NCBI RefSeq assembly: GCF_004005905.1
Contig: NZ_SACO01000004.1
Coordinates: 124,001-188,000, forward strand
DNA length: 64,000 nt
Direction: 5' to 3'
DNA from: Novosphingobium umbonatum
GTDB taxonomy: Bacteria > Pseudomonadota > Alphaproteobacteria > Sphingomonadales > Sphingomonadaceae
The notes beneath the pieces were generated by a model. That model had not been told where the DNA came from. It worked only from the letters and a program-made list of their open reading frames with translations, and did not search any database. Both the position numbers and the translations under genes were made by a program. Positions 25,774 to 34,798 of the stretch are shown in pieces. Numbering within the stretch: the first letter of the stretch is position 1; every line of letters begins with the position of its first letter.

Positions 25774-26502
25774 CTACATCCGCGTCATCGCTCCCCCGTC
25801 CACCAACAGCCCCTGACCAGTGACGAAGCGGGCGTCCTCGCTACATAGGAACGCGATGACATCGGCGATATCCTCGGGCTGTCCTAAGCGGCCCAGTGCG
25901 GCCTTTTGCTCCCAATGCTGACGGTATTGCGGCATGGCGGTAAAGGCGGGCGCGGTCATCGGCGTGTCGATCGCGCCGGGCATGATGCAATTGGCGGTAA
26001 TGCCAAAAGGCCCCAATTCCCCCGCCAGCGCGCGGGTCAGGCCCAACACGGCATGTTTCGACGCGCCATAGGCGACCAAACCAGCATCGCCAAATTGCGA
26101 GGTGACTGAACCGATGGTCACGATCCGCCCCGATCCTGCCGCCTTCAAATGGGGCAAGGCATTGCGTACGAGGCGAAAGACGGCCGAGACATTGACCGCC
26201 ATCACCTCGTCGAAATAGGCGTCGCTATGGCCCTCCAGCGGACAAAAGGCGCTGATCCCTGCGCAGGGCACCAGCAGGTCCAGCCTGCCAAAACGCTCCA
26301 TGGCCTCGGCCACAATTTCGGCATTGGCCGCAGGCGCGGCAACATCAATGAGAAGGTCGACTTGGCCTGCGCGGTCGACGGTCAGGATCTTCGCGCCATC
26401 GGCACGCAGACGCGCCGCCGTGGCCGCGCCAATGCCTGAGCCGCCACCTGTAACGATGCCGCAGCGCCCTGCGAGGCGTCCGTTTTCTGGCGCGGCGCTC
26501 AT
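25774..26502 (-). CDS. Short-chain dehydrogenase/reductase
   Basis: A 242-residue classical SDR with TGGGSGIG near residue 18, PCAG in place of NNAG, and AYGASKH as catalytic YxxxK. The sequence ILTVDRAG has an Asp after the second strand, which favours NAD. Its start overlaps the stop of the CurA-like reductase gene as ATGA, so it is the second gene of a leftward pair that converges on the Rieske genes. Confidence 0.92.
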   Translation of the reverse strand: MSAAPENGRLAGRCGIVTGGGSGIGAATAARLRADGAKILTVDRAGQVDLLIDVAAPAANAEIVAEAMERFGRLDLLVPCAGISAFCPLEGHSDAYFDEVMAVNVSAVFRLVRNALPHLKAAGSGRIVTIGSVTSQFGDAGLVAYGASKHAVLGLTRALAGELGPFGITANCIMPGAIDTPMTAPAFTAMPQYRQHWEQKAALGRLGQPEDIADVIAFLCSEDARFVTGQGLLVDGGAMTRM

Positions 26503-27518
26503 GCGATTTTCAACACCAGCTTGCCCGTATTCGCGCCGGAGAACAGGCGCATAAAGGCATCATAGCTGTTTTCCAGACCGTTCTGGATGTCTTCATCGGC
26601 GCGCAATTGGCCCGATCCGATCCATTGCGCTACTTGCGCTCCGCCCTCGGCAAAGCGGTCGACATAGCCCGCGATAAGGAAGCCGTGAATCGTGGCCTGT
26701 TTGACAATCACCTGCCACAGATTGCGCAGGCCCACGCGTTCGGTCGCATTATATTCGCTGATCAACCCGCACAGCACCACACGGGCGCGCTGGGCCAGGT
26801 TCATCGTGACCGCTTCCATCACCACGCCGCCAACATTTTCAAACACAATGTCCACGCCCTGCGGTGCAGCCTGCGCGATCAAGGCGGACAGTTCTGCTTC
26901 GCTTTTGCCCTTGTAATCAATGGCAAAGTCAAAACCGTAATCCTCGATCAAGCGACGACATTTGTCGGCCCCACCGGCAATGCCGATCACGCGCGCACCC
27001 TTGATCTTGCCGATCTGGCCCACCATGGCCCCCACCGCACCGGCCGCGCCAGTAACCAGCAAAGTCTCGCCTGCCTGTGGTTTACCCACCTCCAGCAGGC
27101 CGAAATAGGCGGTCAACCCAACCGCCCCCACCGCCGAGAGATAGCGCGAAGGGCTGTCCACCAGCGTGACATCAATCGCGCTGGTAAAGCCGCCGGGCAG
27201 CACGATCGAGTAATCCTCCATCGCATTGAGGCCCAACACCCAGTCGCCAGCCTTGAAATCGGGGTTCCGCGACTCGTGGACCACGCCCACCGTAGTTGCC
27301 CTTACCGGATCGCCCAAAGTGATCGGCGGCATGTAACTGGGCGCGTCATCCATCCACCCGCGCTGGGCCGGATCAAGCGAGATAAAATGGTTGCGAACCA
27401 CCATCCCGCCCTCTGGCGCGGCGGGAACGGGCTGCTCTACCAAAGAAAAATCGCTGGGGGACGGTGTGCCTTCGGGCCTTTTAACCAACAGGAAACGACG
27501 GTTTTTCAGCGGGGCCAT
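26499..27518 (-). CDS. NADP-dependent 2-alkenal / enone reductase (CurA/PTGR family)
   Basis: A 339-residue zinc-free medium-chain reductase. The N-terminal SLDPAQRGWMDD block and GAAGAVGAMVGQIGKIKG nucleotide loop are those of the prostaglandin-reductase/curcumin-reductase group, and the C terminus ANTGKLVLKI is the same as in family members. It reduces the C=C bond of alpha,beta-unsaturated ketones. Three such genes lie in the window (26499, 31640, 33569), which suggests that enone intermediates arise repeatedly in the pathway. Divergent from the TonB receptor. Confidence 0.92.
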   Translation of the reverse strand: MAPLKNRRFLLVKRPEGTPSPSDFSLVEQPVPAAPEGGMVVRNHFISLDPAQRGWMDDAPSYMPPITLGDPVRATTVGVVHESRNPDFKAGDWVLGLNAMEDYSIVLPGGFTSAIDVTLVDSPSRYLSAVGAVGLTAYFGLLEVGKPQAGETLLVTGAAGAVGAMVGQIGKIKGARVIGIAGGADKCRRLIEDYGFDFAIDYKGKSEAELSALIAQAAPQGVDIVFENVGGVVMEAVTMNLAQRARVVLCGLISEYNATERVGLRNLWQVIVKQATIHGFLIAGYVDRFAEGGAQVAQWIGSGQLRADEDIQNGLENSYDAFMRLFSGANTGKLVLKIA

Positions 27519-27565
27519 GATCTGCTTCTCCTATGCTGCGCAACATGGCCGAACCCTGTGGCGAT

Positions 27566-27594
27566 GCACCTATGATTTATCGCAGTAGGTGTGC
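27566..27594. promoter_or_regulatory. Inverted repeat in a divergent promoter, candidate operator
   Basis: GCACCTA at 27566-27572 and TAGGTGTGC at 27586-27594 contain six-base complementary arms (CACCTA / TAGGTG) 13 bases apart, between the CurA-like reductase and the TonB receptor. Suits a dimer that controls both directions. Not matched to a known regulator. Confidence 0.45.
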
Positions 27595-27667
27595 GGCCAA
27601 GGGCAAGCGTAAGTCTGACCGGAGAAAGGGAAAGACCCTTCTTGCCAGATCATCGGGAGGATGACTC

Positions 27668-29956
27668 ATGAAACGGATTGCGTATCGCGGCGTAATGCCC
27701 GCGCTGCTTGCTAGCACTTTTCTTAGTTTTACAGCGCCGGCCATGGCCGCCAGCGCCGAAGAACAGGCCGCTACTGCGCCCACGACCGACAGCGGTTCCA
27801 TCATTGTTACGGCTCGTCGTCGTTCGGAAACGCTGCAAAGCACGCCGGTGGCCATTACCGCGGTGAATGCCGCAATGCTGGAGAACAAGAATTCGGTCAA
27901 TATTGGCGACCTTCAGGGCGATGCCCCCAATCTGCTGATCACCCAGCAGAATTCGGGCGCTCAGGCGGCCAATATCGCCATTCGCGGCCTCAGCTTTGCC
28001 AATATCGAAAAGTCGTCCACCCCCACCGTGGGCGTGGTGGTCGATGGTGTGATGATGGGCACCAGCACCGGCCAGTTGCAGGACTTTTTCGATATTGAAC
28101 AGATCGAAGTGCTGCGCGGTCCGCAAGGCACGCTGTTTGGTGCGAACACCATCGGCGGCGTGGTCAATATCCAGCGTTCCAAGCCCACCATGCAAACCGG
28201 TGCCAAGCTGGAGGCCTCCTATGGCCGCTGGAACAGCTGGAACACGCGCGGCGTGGTCAATTTCGGCAATGGTTCCAGCTTTGGCGTCAAATTGTGGTAT
28301 TACCACAATCAATCCGACGGCTTTTACTATAACGCCAATCTGAAGCGCAGCGCCGGTGGTTCCAAGAATGATGCCTATGGCGCCTCGTTCCTGTTCAAGC
28401 CCGAAGGCAGCCGTTTTGATGCCCAGCTAACCATCGAGCAGGTCCAGCAGAATTTTGATCCCACCGTGGCCAACCTGACGTCTTCGGCTGAAGCTTTCAG
28501 CGCTTTCATGCCCGCCAATCAGGTGAACCGCAACACGACCACCGATCTGTATACCGTCTTCACCCAGCAGGCGAACAGCAACTATCGCGCGCCCGCCGCC
28601 ACGTTGCAGATGAATTACACGCTGGACGGGGTGAAGCTGACCTCGATCACCGGTTGGCGCCATTCCAATGAATTCCAGACGCAGGATTTCGACGGTTCCA
28701 GCACCAATATCTACGTCTCGCAGCGCGTGCAGACCTATACCCAGTGGAGCCAGGAATTGCGCGCCGCTGGCAAGCTGACTGACAGCCTTGACTATGTGGT
28801 GGGCGGCTTCTTCTTCGACTCCAAGTTTACGTTGGATGCCGATACTTTTGTATTTGGTGGCAACACCGGACATAACACGGTTACCGGCCACACCCGTTCG
28901 GTCGCCGCCTTCGGTGACTTTAACTGGGCGGTGGCGGACAAGGTTCGCATTTCCTTTGGCGGTCGTTGGTCGCAGGATCAGCGCGAGTTGAGCAATGCCT
29001 ATCCCGGTACCTTGGGCGTGATCGGCAATGGTTCGAAGACTTTCAGCAAGGTTACCCCCAAGATCGGCATCGACTGGCGCCCCAGCAGCAAGACCATGCT
29101 GTATGGTAGCTGGTCGCGCGGCACGCGTTCGGGTGGTTTCAGTCCGCGCGCCATGACGGCGGCCACAGCCGGAACCCCCTATCAGCCCGAAATGGTCGAC
29201 AGCTTTGAAGTGGGGACCAAGCTGGACCTGCTGGAACGTCTGCTGACCTTCAACGTGGCCGGCTTCTATTCCAAATATACCAGCATGCAGCAGGACGTGA
29301 CCCTGCCCGGCGGGCCTCAGGGTAGCCAGACCATCACCAGCAATATCGGTTCGGCCGATATTATGGGCGCCGAGTTTGAAACCACCCTGCGCCCCGCCCA
29401 TGGTTTGAAAATCTCTGCCACGGCAGCCTTCCTGGACAGCAAGTTCCACGGCTTTGTCGCCAATAACGTCTGCCCGGCGGCCATTTTGCCCACGGGCAAG
29501 GCTTGTCCCACCGCCAATGCTGGTCTGGTGCCGTTTGATTATTCGGGCAACCGCATGATCTATTCGCCCTCGTTCAGCGGATCGATCTCGGCCGAATATA
29601 CTGCCGACACCAGTTTCGGTAATGTGGTCACCAATGTCGGCCTGCGCCACATCAGCCCCTATGATGAACAGATCTCGTCGGCCAGCCTGACGCCGGTTTA
29701 CAGCGGCAATACGGTGAGCAGCGTGACGGTGAATGGCAATGATCCGCGCGTGCGGACCGTGACGCAAAATCTGGTCGATGCCAGCATCACCGCCAATTTC
29801 AAGATCAACGGTGCCAAGGCCTATGTCCGCGTCTACGGGCGCAATCTGGCCAACACGCGCACGACCACCCATGCGTTCACGGTGGCGGGCCTGTGGTCCT
29901 TCGGTTCGGCGCTGGAGCCGACCTCTTATGGTGCCACACTTGGTCTGAAGTTCTGA
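27668..29956 (+). CDS. TonB-dependent outer-membrane receptor
   Basis: A 762-residue receptor with a signal peptide cut after about residue 27 (PAMA-AS). The TonB box region is SIIVTARRR, the plug domain follows with IRGLSFANIE and VLRGPQGTLFGANTIGGVVN, and the barrel ends in a terminal Phe (GLKF), which outer-membrane insertion requires. GGGAGG lies before the start. Its position inside the oxygenase/SDR cluster suggests that it imports the pathway substrate rather than iron. No TonB/ExbB/ExbD genes are nearby. Confidence 0.95.
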   Translation: MKRIAYRGVMPALLASTFLSFTAPAMAASAEEQAATAPTTDSGSIIVTARRRSETLQSTPVAITAVNAAMLENKNSVNIGDLQGDAPNLLITQQNSGAQAANIAIRGLSFANIEKSSTPTVGVVVDGVMMGTSTGQLQDFFDIEQIEVLRGPQGTLFGANTIGGVVNIQRSKPTMQTGAKLEASYGRWNSWNTRGVVNFGNGSSFGVKLWYYHNQSDGFYYNANLKRSAGGSKNDAYGASFLFKPEGSRFDAQLTIEQVQQNFDPTVANLTSSAEAFSAFMPANQVNRNTTTDLYTVFTQQANSNYRAPAATLQMNYTLDGVKLTSITGWRHSNEFQTQDFDGSSTNIYVSQRVQTYTQWSQELRAAGKLTDSLDYVVGGFFFDSKFTLDADTFVFGGNTGHNTVTGHTRSVAAFGDFNWAVADKVRISFGGRWSQDQRELSNAYPGTLGVIGNGSKTFSKVTPKIGIDWRPSSKTMLYGSWSRGTRSGGFSPRAMTAATAGTPYQPEMVDSFEVGTKLDLLERLLTFNVAGFYSKYTSMQQDVTLPGGPQGSQTITSNIGSADIMGAEFETTLRPAHGLKISATAAFLDSKFHGFVANNVCPAAILPTGKACPTANAGLVPFDYSGNRMIYSPSFSGSISAEYTADTSFGNVVTNVGLRHISPYDEQISSASLTPVYSGNTVSSVTVNGNDPRVRTVTQNLVDASITANFKINGAKAYVRVYGRNLANTRTTTHAFTVAGLWSFGSALEPTSYGATLGLKF

Positions 29957-29974
29957 TAATCGTATAAAACCTTG

Positions 29975-30008
29975 GGGCCAGACAGGACATCTCTGTCTGG
30001 CCCTTTTT
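29975..30008 (+). terminator. Intrinsic terminator after the TonB receptor
   Basis: Perfect 11-base stem GGGCCAGACAG / CTGTCTGGCCC with a seven-base loop, followed by five T, 18 bases after the receptor stop. Confidence 0.92.
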
Positions 30009-30030
30009 CTATAAGCAAGGAGTAAGGGTG

Positions 30031-30810
30031 ATGGGACGTCTTGCAGGCAAAATCGCGCTGGTTACCGGCGGCGCGTCGGTGCCCGGTCTGGGCAGCACGA
30101 CCGCGCAGGTTTTCGCGCGTGAAGGCGCCTTTGTCTATATTACCGACCGCGATCTGGCCGGAGCCGAGGCGGTGGCCGAAGGGATCAAGGCCGCGGGTGG
30201 TCAGGCCAAGGCTTTGGCGCATGATGTCACCAGCGAGGCCGATTGGGACCGCGTGATGGCCGCGATCGACGAAGGCCATGGTCGTCTGGATGTGCTGGTC
30301 AACAATGCCGGCATTGCGGTGCTGGGCATGCTGGACCAATGCACGTTGGAGGCTTGGCTGCATCAGAACAATGTCAACCTCAACAGCGTGTTCCTGGGCA
30401 CGAAGCGCGGCGCCGAAATGATGCGGCGCAAGGGCGATGACGGCAAGGCGCGCGGCGGGTCGATCATCAACATTTCCTCGGTGGCGGGCCTGATCGGCGT
30501 GCCCGGTTGCAGCGCCTATGCCGCTTCCAAGGGCGGGGTTCGCTTGTTCAGCAAGGTGGCGGCGGTTGAAGGTGCCGCCGATGGCATCCGTTGCAACAGC
30601 GTGCATCCGGGCATGATTGCCACCAATATTCAGGGCGTGGCGCTGGAAGACAATGCCGCCAATTATGACGCCACCATGGCCTTGATCCCCATGGGCTATA
30701 TGGGCGCGCCAGAGGATGTGGCCAATCTCAACCTGTTTCTGGCCTCCGATGAATCGCGCTATATCACCGGCACAGAAATGGTGGTCGATGGCGGCATGAC
30801 GGCTCGCTAA
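30031..30810 (+). CDS. Short-chain dehydrogenase/reductase
   Basis: A 259-residue SDR. The nucleotide motif is TGGASVPGLG, two residues longer than the usual TGxxxGxG; NNAG is intact near residue 90 and AYAASKG is the catalytic YxxxK. ATG at 30031 is chosen because AAGGAG ends eight bases before it; a GTG three bases earlier is also in frame. It stands alone after a strong terminator and converges on the ThuA/reductase operon. Confidence 0.92.
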   Translation: MGRLAGKIALVTGGASVPGLGSTTAQVFAREGAFVYITDRDLAGAEAVAEGIKAAGGQAKALAHDVTSEADWDRVMAAIDEGHGRLDVLVNNAGIAVLGMLDQCTLEAWLHQNNVNLNSVFLGTKRGAEMMRRKGDDGKARGGSIINISSVAGLIGVPGCSAYAASKGGVRLFSKVAAVEGAADGIRCNSVHPGMIATNIQGVALEDNAANYDATMALIPMGYMGAPEDVANLNLFLASDESRYITGTEMVVDGGMTAR

Positions 30811-30818
30811 CAACAGTC

Positions 30819-30845
30819 AGGTGGCCGCCACGCGCGCGGCCACCT
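30819..30845. terminator. Hairpin between convergent genes
   Basis: AGGTGGCCGC and GCGGCCACCT flank a seven-base loop between the convergent SDR and ThuA genes. The stem is strong but there is no T-run, so termination is not certain. Confidence 0.4.
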
Positions 30846-30851
30846 TGAACT

Positions 30852-31640
30852 TCATGCCACCCAGCGGATGGCGTTTTCCAGCAACCGCCGATAGGCGGCA
30901 TTTTCATAGGCCGATGGTCCGTCGCCCGGTTGCAGGTAAACCAGTCGGCTGTTGATCGCCTGTTTGGCCCAACCCACCACATTCGATCCGGCGGGATGCT
31001 CCCAGCCTTCATGGTCAAACATCCGCCCCTGCACGGCCAAATGCGCCGACCAGAAATTCTCGCGGGTGAAAGACGCGTCCGAAGTTAGCAGCGGCACCAC
31101 ATCCTGTTCAAACACCTGCGCCAGATAGAGTTCATCGGTAATGGTAAAGGGGCCATCCACGCCTTCCGTGACGGGATGGGGCAGAGGTGTGATCGTATGG
31201 GTCACATCATGGCGATATCCGCTGTCGGGACAGTCCTGCCCGCGCAAGGTTGATGGGCGATACAGGAACTGCCCGCCCAGCCATTCGTGATAATCCCCCC
31301 ATGTCGGCCAACCGGCCAGCGCATGATGCAGCGCCACCACGCCCTTGCCCGCTTCCAGCAAGGCGCGAAAACCCTCCTGCAATTCAGGCGAGGGAGCTAG
31401 GTAATGGGGCGCGCCTTCGGGAGCCTCGAAATCCAGTCCGGGCATGTCATAGAGCACCAGCACGTCGAAACCGGCCATGCCTTGCGGGTTCATCAACAAG
31501 CTGGCGGCGGGCTGGTCGACCATGGTGGCGGCAATGCCATCCATGGCCTGAAACATGGCGTCAAAAGCGGTGCGGTCGAACGGATGGCCGCGTACTGCAA
31601 CCAAGGCCTGCAAGGGCGCGCGATGGCGGATGATGGGCAT
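30852..31640 (-). CDS. ThuA-like domain protein (second copy)
   Basis: A 262-residue ThuA-fold protein. Visible blocks are VLYDMPGL, GVVALHHALAGWPTWGDYHEWLGG, the RHDVTHTITPLPHPVT core and INSRLVYLQPGDGPSAY near the end. It differs clearly from the copy at 11501. Its ATG shares a base with the stop of the upstream enone-reductase gene. In several bacteria ThuA proteins of this shape act on sugar derivatives; in this context an oxidised alicyclic intermediate is equally possible. Function uncertain. Confidence 0.85.
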   Translation of the reverse strand: MPIIRHRAPLQALVAVRGHPFDRTAFDAMFQAMDGIAATMVDQPAASLLMNPQGMAGFDVLVLYDMPGLDFEAPEGAPHYLAPSPELQEGFRALLEAGKGVVALHHALAGWPTWGDYHEWLGGQFLYRPSTLRGQDCPDSGYRHDVTHTITPLPHPVTEGVDGPFTITDELYLAQVFEQDVVPLLTSDASFTRENFWSAHLAVQGRMFDHEGWEHPAGSNVVGWAKQAINSRLVYLQPGDGPSAYENAAYRRLLENAIRWVA

Positions 31641-32650
31641 CAGGCGCTCACTTTCACAATGGTTTTGCCGATATTGGCCCCAGACATCATCCGGCCATAG
31701 GCGGTTAGCACCTGCTCGATCCCCTCACTCTGGTCAAAGGGCATGGTCAAAGTGCCATCCATCGCCCAATCGCGCAAAACTTGCGGAAAGCTCTCGCCGC
31801 GGGCCAGATTGTCGGGAATGAAGAAACCTTCGACCCGCAGACGGCGCATCAGGATCTGGTCAAAACGGGCAGGACCGGGCAGGGGCCTGTCGCCGTCATA
31901 GCCAGCCACCATGCCGCAAATGGCAATTCGGCCATAATGCGCCATAGCGGGCAGCACCGCGTCCAGCAGCGGCCCGCCGACATTGTCGAAATAGGCGCTT
32001 AGGCCGCCATCAATCGCCTGCAGTCGCGCCGCCACATCATCCTTGCGATAATCCAGCGCCAGATCGACGCCCAGTTCCTCGCGCAGATAGCGGCATTTGC
32101 GCTCGCCCCCCGCGATAGCCACCACTTTGGCGCCCAGTTGTCGGGCAATCTGGCATGCCATCAATCCGGTCGATCCGGCGGCGGCGGAAACGGCCAGCCA
32201 TTGTCCCGCCAGCAATTGCGCCACATCCACCACGCCAATATACGCGGTCCATGCATTGAGGCCCAAGGTGCCGAAATGCTGGCGAATATCCGGCACGCTG
32301 TCGTCCAGTTTCTCCAGCCCTGCCATGGCCGGAACCACCGTTGCCAGTGTTGCCCATTGGCCAAAACCGCGCACCAGATCGCCGACGGCAAAAGCGGCAT
32401 CGCGGCTTTCCACCACGCGGCCCAGCACCAGTCCCACCATGCGCGCACCCAGCGGCAAGGGCGGTTGATATCCATCTGTGCGTCCGGTCATCCATAGCCG
32501 CGTGCCCGCGTCCATCGACAGATAATCGACCGCGATCCGCACCTCGCCCTCTGCCAAGGGGGCTGGGGTTTCTTCCTGCAAGCTGAGAGCCGAGGCAAAG
32601 TCATGCCCCACCGGATGCTGGTCAAGCCGCCAATAATGGTTGCGCGTCAT
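31640..32650 (-). CDS. NADP-dependent enone reductase (CurA/PTGR family)
   Basis: A 336-residue zinc-free medium-chain reductase with SMDAGTRLWM, the loop SAAAGSTGLMACQIARQLG and the C terminus SGANIGKTIVKV. The start at 32650 (MTRNHYW) is chosen; the frame extends 33 residues into the upstream NTF2-like gene. It lies 14 bases downstream of that gene and is coupled to the ThuA gene, making a three-gene operon NTF2-reductase-ThuA. Second of three family members in the window. Confidence 0.92.
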   Translation of the reverse strand: MTRNHYWRLDQHPVGHDFASALSLQEETPAPLAEGEVRIAVDYLSMDAGTRLWMTGRTDGYQPPLPLGARMVGLVLGRVVESRDAAFAVGDLVRGFGQWATLATVVPAMAGLEKLDDSVPDIRQHFGTLGLNAWTAYIGVVDVAQLLAGQWLAVSAAAGSTGLMACQIARQLGAKVVAIAGGERKCRYLREELGVDLALDYRKDDVAARLQAIDGGLSAYFDNVGGPLLDAVLPAMAHYGRIAICGMVAGYDGDRPLPGPARFDQILMRRLRVEGFFIPDNLARGESFPQVLRDWAMDGTLTMPFDQSEGIEQVLTAYGRMMSGANIGKTIVKVSA

Positions 32651-32664
32651 GGTTCCCGCTCCGC

Positions 32665-33093
32665 TCAGAGGCCCTTGGGGCCGATCTGGCGATGGATATT
32701 GCGAAAGGTCCGGCTCTTGAAAAGCCAGCGCCCATCCACCTTCACGCATTCATCTTCATACAGGCCGCGATCACGATGCACGCCATCGGGCCAGTCATAG
32801 ACCTCGGCGGTATAGGAACGCATCCTGGCGGTGTCGCCATCCACTTCGATGCTGGCGGGCCATGCCTCGAACATGATGCCTGGATAATGCTTCATGGCCT
32901 CTACCCACATGGCCACAATCGCGTCGCGGCCATGGGTGGTGCCGATTTCGGGATAGTCAGGCAGCGACCATTGCGCGTCCTGTGCCCATGTCGCGCCCCA
33001 ACTGTCCGCATCGCAACGCGTGACAGCATCGGCATAGGTTTCCAGCAATTCGCGCAGCGCCAGACGATCTTCGGCGGGTCCGGAATAAGGCAT
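32665..33093 (-). CDS. NTF2/SnoaL-like protein
   Basis: A 142-residue cone-fold protein. The helix LALRELLETYADAVTRCDADSW, the Trp-rich start of the sheet (TWAQDAQWSL) and IGTTHGRDAIVAMWVEAM are the SnoaL_4 pattern. Possible catalytic residues are the Asp in helix two and the His of TTHG, but this is inference. First gene of the operon with the reductase and ThuA genes. Candidate isomerase or dehydratase on a ring ketone. Confidence 0.85.
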   Translation of the reverse strand: MPYSGPAEDRLALRELLETYADAVTRCDADSWGATWAQDAQWSLPDYPEIGTTHGRDAIVAMWVEAMKHYPGIMFEAWPASIEVDGDTARMRSYTAEVYDWPDGVHRDRGLYEDECVKVDGRWLFKSRTFRNIHRQIGPKGL

Positions 33094-33141
33094 GCTTGCT
33101 CTCCCAATATAGGCTTGTTCTTGGCAGGCAGCATAGCGCGA

Positions 33142-33177
33142 TGCCTCTCCATGGCAGCCTAGCGCAATGGAGAGGCA
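33142..33177. promoter_or_regulatory. Perfect 11-base inverted repeat, candidate operator
   Basis: TGCCTCTCCAT and ATGGAGAGGCA are 14 bases apart, 49 bases upstream of the NTF2-like gene and just after the ferredoxin stop. On the minus strand no T-run follows, so an intrinsic terminator is unlikely. On the plus strand five T lie eight bases downstream, but no gene is read that way here. An operator for the three-gene operon is the better reading. Confidence 0.55.
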
Positions 33178-33188
33178 AGCAAGGCTTT

Positions 33189-33545
33189 TTAAGACATGGA
33201 AATCGCGGTTTCTTCCATCGACGGCGCAGCGTCAGGCACCAGCACTTCGACCATGCCATCCTCTACGCGCAATTCAAACTGGCGCACCGCGGGATAGGCT
33301 CCGCCCAGACAGCGCCCGCTGGTCAGTTCAAATCTTGCGCCATGCAAAGGGCACATCACCGCCCCGCGCCGGATGCGTCCCGTGGACAGGCGGGCGGCCT
33401 GATGCGTGCAACGGTCGTTAATCGCCACCAATTCGCCCTCGCTGCGGGCCAGCAACACTTGCCACCCGCCCACGGCATGCACCTTGATCTCGCCTTCGGC
33501 CAGATCGCTTTCGCTTTGCAACCTGTGCCAGCTTTGTGCGCTCAT
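33189..33545 (-). CDS. Rieske-type [2Fe-2S] ferredoxin
   Basis: A 118-residue soluble Rieske ferredoxin. Ligands are Cys46, His48, Cys65 and His68 (CTH, CPLH). No membrane segment or catalytic domain is present, so it is an electron carrier rather than an oxygenase. It is the only ferredoxin in the window and could serve some or all of the five Rieske oxygenases, but no ferredoxin reductase gene is present. It starts 23 bases after the enone reductase at 33569 and is probably transcribed with it. Confidence 0.93.
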   Translation of the reverse strand: MSAQSWHRLQSESDLAEGEIKVHAVGGWQVLLARSEGELVAINDRCTHQAARLSTGRIRRGAVMCPLHGARFELTSGRCLGGAYPAVRQFELRVEDGMVEVLVPDAAPSMEETAISMS

Positions 33546-33568
33546 TCTCGTCTTCCTATCCCGATTAT

Positions 33569-34633
33569 TCAGTTTTTATGGATTTCCACCAAGGTTTTAC
33601 CGGTGGTTTTCCCTTGCATCAAGGCGATAAAGGCTTGGGGCAATTGCGCAAAACCGTGGTAGAGATTTTCGATTGGCCGCAAGGCGCCGCTGGCATGCAG
33701 ATCATCCAGCATGGCCTGCGCCTCACCCAGACGGTCGGCATAATCATAGGTCAGGAATCCGCGCATCATCGCCCTTTTGACCACCAATTGCCACAACTGC
33801 GTCACGCCATAGGGGTGATCGGCGTCATTATACTGGGCAATCATGCCGCATAGCGCGATCCGCGCCTTTTCGCGCAGGCGGGGCAGGATATCATCCAGCA
33901 TCGGGCCGCCCACATTGTCGAAATAGACATCAATGCCATCAGGTGCCGCCTCGTCCAGGGCCGCGCCCAGATCGCCCGCCGCGCGATAATCGATGGCAGC
34001 GTCCGCGCCCAATTGCCGCACCAGATCAGCCTTGTCCGGCCCACCGGCCAGCCCGATCACACGGCAACCGGCGGCCTTGGCCATCTGCACCACGGTGCTG
34101 CCGGTGGCACCGGCCGCCGCGCTGACCAGCACCGTCTCGCCCGCCTTGGCCTGCCCCACGGCGAACAGGCCCACCCATGCGGTCAAGCCGACAGGGCCCA
34201 AGGCTCCCATATAATGGCGCAAAGGCACGCCGGGCGCTGCCTGAACTTTCTCCAGACCCAGCGCGTCAGGCCCGATCACATAATAGTCCGACCATGTGGC
34301 AAAAACGCGCACCACCGTCCCCACGGGCCAGTCGGCGTTGCGCGACACAACAATCGTGCCCAGGGACATACCATTGACCGGCGCCCCGATTGCCACAGGC
34401 GGCAAATAGCTGGGCCGGTCATCCAGAAAACCGCGGATGGCCGGATCGAGCGAGCAGACATCCATCCGCACCAGCATCTGCCCTTCTGCAGGCTGGGGCA
34501 TGGGGGCATTTTGCAGCGCGAAACAGTCCTCTGTGGGTTCCCCCAAGGGACGCTTCAAAAGCACGATTTGCCGCACCTCATCGGGCAGCGTGCTAATATC
34601 TTTATCCATCAGGCTTGATTGATCGGCCATCAT
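33569..34633 (-). CDS. NADP-dependent enone reductase (CurA/PTGR family)
   Basis: A 354-residue zinc-free medium-chain reductase. SLDPAIRGFLDDRPSYLPP and the nucleotide loop SAAAGATGSTVVQMAKAAG match the PTGR/CurA group, and the C terminus ends with TGKTLVEIHKN. Two ATG codons (34633, 34630) follow GGGGTAG; a later start at 34609 is conceivable because the first eight residues are not conserved. Third family member; it shares long blocks with the copy at 26499 (for example the LWQ-VKxA stretch). Divergent from the NTF2-like gene at 34799. Confidence 0.92.
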   Translation of the reverse strand: MMADQSSLMDKDISTLPDEVRQIVLLKRPLGEPTEDCFALQNAPMPQPAEGQMLVRMDVCSLDPAIRGFLDDRPSYLPPVAIGAPVNGMSLGTIVVSRNADWPVGTVVRVFATWSDYYVIGPDALGLEKVQAAPGVPLRHYMGALGPVGLTAWVGLFAVGQAKAGETVLVSAAAGATGSTVVQMAKAAGCRVIGLAGGPDKADLVRQLGADAAIDYRAAGDLGAALDEAAPDGIDVYFDNVGGPMLDDILPRLREKARIALCGMIAQYNDADHPYGVTQLWQLVVKRAMMRGFLTYDYADRLGEAQAMLDDLHASGALRPIENLYHGFAQLPQAFIALMQGKTTGKTLVEIHKN

Positions 34634-34798
34634 CTACCCCTTTTGCGGCCCCTTGGTCGGATGGCCAGCTTTGTTCTGTCCCCCTTCTAAGCCTTTGTGG
34701 CCGCGCCTACCTGCTGGCTCTTTCGCTAGGTTATGCTGGGGCCGGTTTGCGGCGATGGTGGGGCCGAAGAAAAACACAAAAAGCGAGAGGATGGCATC

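Noticed and set aside
33142..33177. Reading the long inverted repeat as an intrinsic terminator of the ferredoxin gene
   Set aside because: No T-run follows on the minus strand, and the T-run on the plus strand has no gene feeding it. Kept as an operator candidate instead.
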